Shown: positions 15,179 to 21,585 of the stretch, in pieces | Position numbering within the stretch: position 1 is the first letter of the stretch | Layout: every line of letters starts with the position of its first letter | Source: a virus | Strand: one strand, 5' to 3' | Length of the DNA stretch: 25,269 nucleotides | Virus record (IMG/VR): IMGVR_UViG_3300032241_002667 | Span: 1 to 25,269 of that record | Translations under genes and position numbers: made by a program | The notes under the pieces: model-generated | What the model was told of the DNA's origin: nothing | What the model saw: only the letters and a program-made list of their open reading frames with translations | The model's database searches: none

Positions 15179-15712
15179 TTATTCGCCCTTAATTGTTGCT
15201 GAAATCATCCAGCCTAGTTTCTTTTGTTTATCAGTTAGATCTTGTAGATAATTAGACATTCCAATTTCATGAGAAGTTTCAGCAATTCTATAAGCAATAT
15301 CAATTGAAGCGATAAATTTATCATTCATAGCATGTAACACCATCAACATTTCTTTTGGATCATATACTCTAGAAGCTTCTGCGATAGTCGTCATTGATAA
15401 TAGATCTTTCAATGATACTGGAGCATATGCATTAATAGTTCTCATTTGTTCTGCAATCTTATCCAGTTCTTCGTAAACTTCAGAATAGATTTTCTCAAAG
15501 AAAGTGTGATATTGCGGAAAGTTAGAGCCTTCCACATTCCAATGTGAAGAGTGAGCAGCATAATACAGAACATATCCATCAGCTAAAACTTTTCTCATTG
15601 CATTTGCTAATTGAGCTTTAGCTATTCCATCTGATGTCGCTGCTTCTTGTTCTGAAATAACTTTTCTTACGGAATCAACAAGAGATTGTGTGGTGGGTGT
15701 AGATAGTTTCAT
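15179..15712 (-). CDS. dps: Dps-family ferritin with intact ferroxidase centre
   Basis: A 177-residue Dps-type mini-ferritin, which oxidises Fe(II) with H2O2, stores the iron in a 12-subunit shell and so prevents hydroxyl-radical damage to DNA. All four intersubunit ferroxidase ligands are present with canonical spacing: H57 ('SHWNVEG'), H69, D84 and E88 ('ELDKIAE'), equivalent to E. coli H51, H63, D78 and E82. The N-terminal extension 'LVDSVRKVISEQEAATSDG' (11-29) is longer than the usual Dps tail start; 'VISE' could be a prohead-protease site. I place the start at ATG 15712, one base after the kinase stop and preceded by AAGGAT, rather than at the frame's upper limit 15736. Another iron/peroxide-linked gene (SOD) lies elsewhere in the window. 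Confidence 0.93.
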   Translation of the reverse strand: MKLSTPTTQSLVDSVRKVISEQEAATSDGIAKAQLANAMRKVLADGYVLYYAAHSSHWNVEGSNFPQYHTFFEKIYSEVYEELDKIAEQMRTINAYAPVSLKDLLSMTTIAEASRVYDPKEMLMVLHAMNDKFIASIDIAYRIAETSHEIGMSNYLQDLTDKQKKLGWMISATIKGE

Positions 15713-15713
15713 T

Positions 15714-17120
15714 TTATCCTTCCAATTCTTTATCAACGTTATTTGTAGTAGAGGAAATTCTTTCTCTTACCTGATTGAATGATTTCTTTTCAGTTACAAC
15801 ATTCGTTAAGCATGAGCCAGAATCACCAGTTCCAAAATTTTGAGCACTTCCAATATTTGGTGGTTGGACTGCTTCAGGTTTTTTGAATTTCTTTTTCTTA
15901 GCTTCATTGAATGTGCTATATGTACCATTGGAATATGATGGAGCAGATCCTGGGGATCCACCACAAGCATCAGGATTTCCTAGATCTTTGATTTTGCCGA
16001 ATGCTGAAGATAATCTTCCTGGTTTATATTTCTTTTCGGATTTCTTGGCTTCAGCAACTCCACAGACTCCAGTGGATGATGCATCAAAAGAACCACTACC
16101 ACCATAACCATTAGTGCGAGCTGCACTTTCTGGTGGAATTCTAGGAAGAACTTTAGGCATTTTCTTCTTTTCTTCATTCTGTCCAGAATATCCAGTTCCA
16201 CCAGCAGGTCCAGAAACAGCTGGACCAATTGAACCATAAGCTGTATTAGTTATACTAGGGTAATTCAAGCTTTTGGTTTGTTTTTTGACTTTGCTGATTT
16301 CTTTTTTGCTGTTTTTTTCTTCGTAGACGCCTTTTGCTGCGTAGTCTTCAGTGCCTTCGCCACTTCTGTCTGTTCTTTTGGCATCAGCGGAAGCGACTCC
16401 ACCTTTGTTTGTGTCTCCGCACTCGCATTTATCTTTGCATCTACAAATGCTTTTAGTTTTTGAGTCAGCTTCTTTATATGTGTTAACATGGTTGGATCCT
16501 TGTCCTGGGGTTAGTGCTTTAATAAAATCTGCGGTTGACTTTGTACCAATTTCCATAACTCTTTCTTTAATCCAATCAACAGCAGAATCATTAGTTGGTT
16601 CTTTTATCAAAAATCCAGAAACGATTTGAGATAATTCTAATAACCAATTTGTTATTTCTTGTTTTGTGCTTTCATTGACATTAGAAAAACTATTTGAATT
16701 GTCAAATAATAAGAAAGAATCAAACATGTTTGAATATTCACTTAGGTTTGATACTGATTTTTCATATTTAATCTTTCTTAAACTTTCATTAAAAGTTTTT
16801 GCGCCACGGGCAATTCTAGAATCATTTCTTGACTTTGATGATTCATCAGAAGTGTAAACATAAATCATTGCAGTATCATAACCCATTTCTTCTAAAATAG
16901 CTTTAGTGACAACAATCTTATCTTTATTGTCTGCGTTACCATTCACGATAATTGATGGGAAATTTTCCAATTCTTCAATATTTGTTTCTTTCACTATCGC
17001 ATTAAACATACGTTCCATTGAAACTTCTTTGAGTGTAAATTCATTTAATGTTGAATGAATTAGAAAGTCTTTTCCACTTCCAGGACCGCCAACTAAAAAT
17101 ATTGCTTTAAAGTGATTCAT
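15714..17120 (-). CDS. P-loop kinase-like protein with repetitive Lys/Gly/Ser tail
   Basis: A 468-residue two-part protein. Residues 1-170 are a P-loop NTPase with Walker A 'GGPGSGKD' (11-18) and the layout of small nucleotide or zeta-toxin-like kinases ('IVVTKAILEEMGYDTAMIYV', then a lid-like basic 'SRIARGAKTFNES'). Residues 205-468 are low-complexity: a cysteine knuckle 'CRCKDKCEC' (226-234), then Gly/Ser/Pro spacers punctuated by five charged 'E-[AK]-K-K'-type blocks near 267, 316, 357, 406 and 444. The blocks resemble the EAKK that follows processed capsid-targeting peptides. The kinase substrate is unknown. It overlaps its upstream neighbour by four bases (ATGA). The unusual tail suggests a packaged or scaffold-associated enzyme. 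Confidence 0.85.
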   Translation of the reverse strand: MNHFKAIFLVGGPGSGKDFLIHSTLNEFTLKEVSMERMFNAIVKETNIEELENFPSIIVNGNADNKDKIVVTKAILEEMGYDTAMIYVYTSDESSKSRNDSRIARGAKTFNESLRKIKYEKSVSNLSEYSNMFDSFLLFDNSNSFSNVNESTKQEITNWLLELSQIVSGFLIKEPTNDSAVDWIKERVMEIGTKSTADFIKALTPGQGSNHVNTYKEADSKTKSICRCKDKCECGDTNKGGVASADAKRTDRSGEGTEDYAAKGVYEEKNSKKEISKVKKQTKSLNYPSITNTAYGSIGPAVSGPAGGTGYSGQNEEKKKMPKVLPRIPPESAARTNGYGGSGSFDASSTGVCGVAEAKKSEKKYKPGRLSSAFGKIKDLGNPDACGGSPGSAPSYSNGTYSTFNEAKKKKFKKPEAVQPPNIGSAQNFGTGDSGSCLTNVVTEKKSFNQVRERISSTTNNVDKELEG

Positions 17121-18595
17121 TTTCTCTTAACCGATAGTTTGCCAGCTTCTATTGCTTTTTTAATTTTTGTCATATGTTCTTGTGCTTCTTTTCTGGAAAA
17201 AGCTGATCCTAAATGCTTATGAAAAGTATTTAGATCACCTGCTGCTGCCGCTGCTCGCATTTTAGTTCCTGACAATCCATGACTTCTTTCCGAGTCTTCA
17301 GGAGTATGGATGTGGATCTCGTCAAAATGTTTGCCTTCCATCTCTTTGATCTTTCCAGCTTCAAGAGATTTCTTTAATCCATGAGCAAAATCTTTTCTGT
17401 CTGCTCCAACTAATAGATGCAGGACTTTCTTTCCTTTATTTGGGAGAGAAGCGTGGGCTCTTGCAATTGTTTCACCTGCTGATTTAACAACATGAGTATT
17501 TAAATCTTTGTGACCCCATTGTTTATGAAGAACGCTTGCTCTTTCTTCTGGTGAATATATGTCAGACTTAGATGAAATTCCAATATGTTTCGTTCCTGGG
17601 AGTTTCTTCATTGCGCCACCAAGATCATGAGCGTGTCCCATGTGCGAAATAGGTGAAAATCCAGTTAATGGTACTACTGTTGTGTGGTGTACTTCTTCAG
17701 ATTCTCTGATCAAATCTTTGGTGCCCAATGTTTTCTTTAAATGCTCAAGAGCAGCAGTATGGTTGCCCTTCTTAGTAGCAAGATCATCTCTAAATTTATC
17801 ATAAATTTCTTGATGGCGTCTAGGGTCTATATGTTTCTTGATTAATTCTGCGACACCACGAAAAGAATGTATTTTCTTATGATTTGCATCTTTGCCAAAT
17901 AGGGTATGAGAAATCTCTTCAGGATCTTTAGTTCCTGGTTTTGATTCATCAGTTTTTGATTCAAGAACAGTTCTTGATCGTAATCCATGAGTAATTGAAA
18001 ACTTATGAACATTTCCACCTACCGCATTTAAAAGAATCTTATGGTGCATTCCTTTAATGCCATGTATTGTATCTTCCCAACTTGAACTGTGTGCGAACTG
18101 CTCACCTTTAGTTGGCTCGTCTTTATGGTAATCAGCAGCTTCAAAATCAAACTGGTGGTGTGTGCCATTTTTATGGCGCATCACTGCTGATACTTCATTA
18201 CCGTGTTTCTTTGTACCAACTACAGTATAATTACCAAACTTTCTGCCAGGTGATAGGTGTTTTGACAATTTATCTTTATGTTCTTTTGGAATTTGAACAT
18301 CAATGTCACCAGTATTTGGTTTATGGTGCGCATATTCTGCATCAGATATATTATGATTCATTAAATGCTTAGTTGAACCAGCATAAGCCGATCCTGTGAT
18401 TAATGCTTTTTTACCTTTACCAAAAAGGTGCCCACCATGTTCTTTATGGAAAGAATCATGTATTGCGCTTAGTGTGTTGTGTATTTCTGCGGAGGTGCTA
18501 TTTCTATTCTTTTCAGTGACGTGCACTGGTTGTGCTCCAACTTCACCAATCTTTATGTTGCCACCTTCTCTTAAAAATTGTTTAAATGTTTGCAT
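17117..18595 (-). CDS. Double nucleotidyltransferase: pol-beta-like plus HxGH adenylyl/cytidylyltransferase-like
   Basis: A 492-residue fusion. It begins MQTFKQFLRE|GG, the cluster's capsid-targeting-like start. The first domain (about 60-200) has 'ALITGSAYAGSTKH' and 'GDIDVQIP' (D97-x-D99), the GS and DxD pattern of pol-beta-type nucleotidyltransferases. The last domain (305-492) has 'TGFSPISHMGH' (H318-x-G-H321) and 'SGTKMR' (442-447), the HxGH and ISTxxR-like motifs of NMN adenylyltransferase/cytidylyltransferase enzymes. About 49 histidines (10%) is extraordinary. Substrates are unknown; NMN or a nucleotide-end modification are possibilities. The ATG overlaps the previous stop by one base (TAATG). 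Motif assignments are by eye; the second domain is surer than the first. Confidence 0.85.
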   Translation of the reverse strand: MQTFKQFLREGGNIKIGEVGAQPVHVTEKNRNSTSAEIHNTLSAIHDSFHKEHGGHLFGKGKKALITGSAYAGSTKHLMNHNISDAEYAHHKPNTGDIDVQIPKEHKDKLSKHLSPGRKFGNYTVVGTKKHGNEVSAVMRHKNGTHHQFDFEAADYHKDEPTKGEQFAHSSSWEDTIHGIKGMHHKILLNAVGGNVHKFSITHGLRSRTVLESKTDESKPGTKDPEEISHTLFGKDANHKKIHSFRGVAELIKKHIDPRRHQEIYDKFRDDLATKKGNHTAALEHLKKTLGTKDLIRESEEVHHTTVVPLTGFSPISHMGHAHDLGGAMKKLPGTKHIGISSKSDIYSPEERASVLHKQWGHKDLNTHVVKSAGETIARAHASLPNKGKKVLHLLVGADRKDFAHGLKKSLEAGKIKEMEGKHFDEIHIHTPEDSERSHGLSGTKMRAAAAAGDLNTFHKHLGSAFSRKEAQEHMTKIKKAIEAGKLSVKRK

Positions 18596-19560
18596 TATTT
18601 ATTTCTCGACTTGAACTTTTCTTTATTTGTTGGATCAGCTTTATATTCTCTGAAAGATTGAGAGGTGACTTTAAATCTTGGAGCATTTGGATTCTTTTCA
18701 GAAGGATGAACTACGAGTCCTTCTGTTCCTGATCCCCATTTTGGTTTAATATTTTTAGATGAAATATGTTCATCAACTTTCTTAGAAACGACATGTTTGA
18801 TTTTGTCAAACTTTTCCATTTCTTTCATTTTGGCTTCTTTATTGGACTTAGTTGTTCTTGATTTTAATAAATCATGATTTAATTTTTTAAACTTTTCATG
18901 TTCATCTCTAACGTCAACATGAGATGGTTTATGATCAATTCTATCATCGTCGAAATTCATTTCACTATTTGATAAATGTTTCTTAAAATGTTCGATATCA
19001 TGACCGTGATTTTCAGGTAACTTTGAATGAATTACATATTTGCCCACTGAGCCCATATGTCCTGGGTGATAGGAAGTACCAACAAATTTAATTTCACCCT
19101 CATGCTCTTCAGATGGGCGACCAAATGGTTTGTAAAATGCTTCACCCTTAACCTTAACTTCTTTGCCAGTTCTGTGGTATTCAGCTTTTAAGTGGTGTTG
19201 TAGTGCTGCATTTTTGGCTAAAGTTTTATGAATATGCGCAAAAGCATTAGCGGCAGTTGGATCGTATGGCTTGCCTGTTTCTTTAGCTCTTTTTTTTGCT
19301 CTCTTAATAAAATCTTCTGGATTTCTCATTTTCTCTGAACCAGAGCCTGAGCTTTGAGTATAAAATCCATGTTCATCATGACCGAACTGATGAGTCATTC
19401 CATCAGTCTTTTCGGTGACATCATGAATGTGAACCTTTCCACCTTTAATAAGGTTTCCAAATTGCTCATGAGTCATTGAGTGGATGTGAGGTAAACCTTG
19501 TCTGATCGACTCAGTAATTAAATTAAAACTTTCGTTTATAAACGTTTTAAATCTTAACAT
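18595..19560 (-). CDS. DNA/RNA ligase-fold nucleotidyltransferase
   Basis: A 321-residue protein with the ordered motifs of the covalent nucleotidyltransferase (DNA/RNA ligase, capping enzyme) superfamily: motif I 'EKTDGM' with K51 as the adenylation lysine, a central 'VKGEAFYKP' (E140), motif IV 'GTEGLVVHP' (E280) and motif V 'RFKVTS' (K297). No OB-fold or other accessory domain is obvious, so polynucleotide joining is plausible but not proven. It starts MLRFKTFINE|S, the shared capsid-targeting-like N-terminus, and is His-rich (about 28 of 321 residues). A possible CTAAATA promoter box lies in the 46-base gap upstream. It could seal nicks in the injected genome or act on host nucleic acid. 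Confidence 0.85.
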   Translation of the reverse strand: MLRFKTFINESFNLITESIRQGLPHIHSMTHEQFGNLIKGGKVHIHDVTEKTDGMTHQFGHDEHGFYTQSSGSGSEKMRNPEDFIKRAKKRAKETGKPYDPTAANAFAHIHKTLAKNAALQHHLKAEYHRTGKEVKVKGEAFYKPFGRPSEEHEGEIKFVGTSYHPGHMGSVGKYVIHSKLPENHGHDIEHFKKHLSNSEMNFDDDRIDHKPSHVDVRDEHEKFKKLNHDLLKSRTTKSNKEAKMKEMEKFDKIKHVVSKKVDEHISSKNIKPKWGSGTEGLVVHPSEKNPNAPRFKVTSQSFREYKADPTNKEKFKSRNK

Positions 19561-19593
19561 TTAAACATCCACACTTTGGGATAATAGTTAATA

Positions 19594-19600
19594 TATTTAG
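19594..19600 (-). promoter_or_regulatory. Possible late-type promoter box CTAAATA
   Basis: CTAAATA on the minus strand, seven bases beyond the stop of the metalloprotease-HAD gene and 34 bases before the ATG of the ligase-fold gene. It resembles the T4 late promoter box (TATAAATA). It occupies one of only three intergenic gaps above 40 bases. A second copy occurs at 20781-20787, but that one lies only about 6 bases before a start codon. No expression evidence. Confidence 0.3.
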
Positions 19601-19606
19601 TAATTA

Positions 19607-20584
19607 TTAATCGTCATGATTCTCATATTTCTTACTGGTACCATCAGGTTGCACATGATGCGCATGGAATGTCGTGTGGGGAAATTCCTTTCTCAACTTA
19701 AGAAAATGGTCGAGATTTTTGCTATCATCATCGTATAAATGAGCTTCTCTGTAATTTCCGCTCTTGAGATGATGTCTGATTACTTCCGCTTTCTTTTCAG
19801 CGACTGGCTGGTGAGTTTCTATATTCCCAGCTCTTTCTACGCGGATATTGTCAATATCCACTCCATGTTTGCGCCAATGATGCAAGAACTTCTTTTTGTC
19901 GTCAAAGTTTGATCGCGCAGTTGCCATTATCACTTTACTTTTTGGGTGCGACTTTACATTCTTATGGATCGCTTTCAGTTTAGCCAACATGGGTTTAATT
20001 GGCTTTTCTTTATTGAATTGGTCAGATGATCTGAACTCACTAAAATCGTAGTGGTGTCCGTGTTGAAGTTTATGTTTGTTGTATTCATCATGGGAAAGTG
20101 ACTGAATAATCTTCCCATGGTGGTCTTTTACATGAACCTTAGCGGTTGTATGCATAAGAGTACCATCTATGTCAAATGCATGTAATGTGCCACGATGATC
20201 TGTGTTTTCAAATATTGCAGGATTAATCTTACCATAATTGCGCATAATAATGCCAGCTTTAGCATTGGCTTCATTTTCAATATCGCTTCCAGTTTCACCA
20301 GAATTATGTGTAATTCTGTTTTCTAGATCTTGTTTGTGATGAGCCAATTCATGCGCAAGTGTGCGCATAACATCAACAGGATGACGTCCTGCTGTATTCA
20401 CTTTAATTGATTTATCGTTTGGACTATATCCACCAAAGCTTTTGTGTTCTGAAGCTTCTTTTTTATTATCTATTAGGTGAATTTTAGGTGGTTGTTCTAT
20501 GCCAAGATGATCGCAGGCATAATTAATGAAATGGCTAATATGATCGTGGTTCGATTCTTTGATGTATTGTTTGAAGCTCTTCAT
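19607..20584 (-). CDS. Fusion of HExxH metalloprotease and HAD phosphatase domains
   Basis: A 325-residue, two-domain protein. It starts MKSFKQYIKE|S, the best match in the window to the T4 capsid-targeting peptide. Residues 15-120 form a small zinc metalloprotease: 'LAHELAHHKQD' holds H78-E79-x-x-H82, and E103 or E105 in 'DIENEANAKAG' is a likely third ligand. Residues 133-310 are a HAD hydrolase: 'AFDIDGTL' (D138, D140), 'IMATARS' (motif II) and 'HLYDDDSKN' (motif IV). About 37 histidines (11%), far above average. Both active sites look complete. The ATG overlaps the upstream stop (ATGA). Joining a peptidase and a phosphatase behind one targeting peptide suggests a delivered effector, which is inference. 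Confidence 0.88.
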   Translation of the reverse strand: MKSFKQYIKESNHDHISHFINYACDHLGIEQPPKIHLIDNKKEASEHKSFGGYSPNDKSIKVNTAGRHPVDVMRTLAHELAHHKQDLENRITHNSGETGSDIENEANAKAGIIMRNYGKINPAIFENTDHRGTLHAFDIDGTLMHTTAKVHVKDHHGKIIQSLSHDEYNKHKLQHGHHYDFSEFRSSDQFNKEKPIKPMLAKLKAIHKNVKSHPKSKVIMATARSNFDDKKKFLHHWRKHGVDIDNIRVERAGNIETHQPVAEKKAEVIRHHLKSGNYREAHLYDDDSKNLDHFLKLRKEFPHTTFHAHHVQPDGTSKKYENHDD

Positions 20585-20775
20585 TTTTTTATTTCTTCTA
20601 TAGCCTCTTTCTCGATCATCTTTAAGATTGTATTGGTTAAATCGATCTCCTTTTTAATCCAAAACAATTTTCTCTCAAGTTCATCTTTCTTTTCAAGATA
20701 GAACCTAAGTTCTTGTTCTTTTTTCTTTTTGTGTTCAATAATCTCATCAAGAAGGATTATTTTAGAGTCGCTCAT
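20581..20775 (-). CDS. Small coiled-coil protein
   Basis: A 64-residue protein that is a single charged helix (LDEIIEHKKKKEQELRFYLE and following heptads) ending in EEIKK. The pattern is like a short conserved T4-like marine phage protein I have seen near this position, function unknown. The start is the ATG at 20775; the TTG just before it is unlikely. No clear ribosome-binding site is visible, and a CTAAATA box at 20781-20787 sits so close that a transcript from it would be nearly leaderless. The stop overlaps the next ATG (ATGA). Confidence 0.75.
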   Translation of the reverse strand: MSDSKIILLDEIIEHKKKKEQELRFYLEKKDELERKLFWIKKEIDLTNTILKMIEKEAIEEIKK

Positions 20776-20802
20776 CAACTTATTTAGGTATTTTTAATAT
20801 TA

Positions 20803-21582
20803 TTACAATACTTGCATTAATGTGTCTGCGATTAATGCTTTTTTATCAATATTTGATTTAGAACCTTTTAATATTGGGGCTATATTGAAGGGTGATGGTG
20901 ATATTGAGCTGAATTGTAGGGTGAATACAATTTGATAGTCGCCGCCACCTTTTGGTTGGACTCTTAATCTTATTTTGGTAGTTGCGGCATCGCCGAAATC
21001 TGGAATACCACTTGCCCCAATTTTTCTCAATTTAGAATTGAGCCCAAGTTTATCTCTATTGAGAGTATAAAATCCTCTAGTTCCAACATTTAAATAGTAG
21101 CTGCCTTTCTTGTTGTAATAATCACATACAGCTTTAGATGGAACATCAATATATCTAGCACTTAAAGGCAATTTACCGAATGATTCTAAATCTTTTCTAT
21201 ATGCTATATTTTTTTCTGCACCGACATAAATTTTCTTACCATTATTGTCGTATTGTAGTATTGGGGTTTTCCATTTAGAATTTAAAATATCCAAAACTCC
21301 AGCTGCAGTACCAAGTTGTTTAAGAAACTCTTTTTCTTCCTTACCGTCAGTTGGACCAAAATTCCAGCTACCTTTATGGAATTGGAGAACTAGGCTACCA
21401 GCAGCTGTTGGTTGATTCTTGAGTTCAACTCCGCTAGTTGAATTTCCAGATTTTATCGTGATATCAGGTTTATTTGAAGAAGCACCAGCTATTTGCCCAA
21501 CAGCTATATCTTTATGTAAATTAGGCTTTTTCAATGCTTTATATGCATTCTGCTCATATAAAAACCCTTCCTGAACAGCCAT
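20803..21582 (-). CDS. PD-(D/E)XK nuclease-like protein
   Basis: A 259-residue protein with the PD-(D/E)XK nuclease signature in canonical order: an N-terminal helix glutamate E10 ('FLYEQNAYKAL'), P39-D40 ('SNKPDITI'), E53-L-K55 ('GVELKNQ') and a downstream glutamine Q67 ('LVLQFHKG'), as in RecB/Cas4-like nucleases. The remainder (100-259) is a beta-rich domain with no recognised function. It follows the gp41 helicase by three bases with an AAGG ribosome-binding site, so a role in recombination or end processing is likely, but a structure-specific or restriction-type activity cannot be excluded. It lacks the capsid-targeting N-terminus. Confidence 0.8.
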   Translation of the reverse strand: MAVQEGFLYEQNAYKALKKPNLHKDIAVGQIAGASSNKPDITIKSGNSTSGVELKNQPTAAGSLVLQFHKGSWNFGPTDGKEEKEFLKQLGTAAGVLDILNSKWKTPILQYDNNGKKIYVGAEKNIAYRKDLESFGKLPLSARYIDVPSKAVCDYYNKKGSYYLNVGTRGFYTLNRDKLGLNSKLRKIGASGIPDFGDAATTKIRLRVQPKGGGDYQIVFTLQFSSISPSPFNIAPILKGSKSNIDKKALIADTLMQVL

Positions 21583-21585
21583 TTA

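Noticed and set aside
16265-16489. A Lys-rich minus-strand open frame of 74 codons (ending in many Lys/Ala) inside the kinase tail.
   Set aside because: It lies fully inside the kinase frame, which reads through with the cysteine knuckle and EAKK blocks; no ribosome-binding site. Low complexity explains the second open frame.
18596-18603. AATAAATA just before the ATG at 18595, similar to a late promoter box.
   Set aside because: It is made by the last codons of the upstream gene (Asn-Lys-stop) and would leave no leader.
20781-20787. CTAAATA box before the small coiled-coil gene.
   Set aside because: It sits about 6 bases from the start codon, giving an almost leaderless transcript; noted only as a second copy of the box at 19594.
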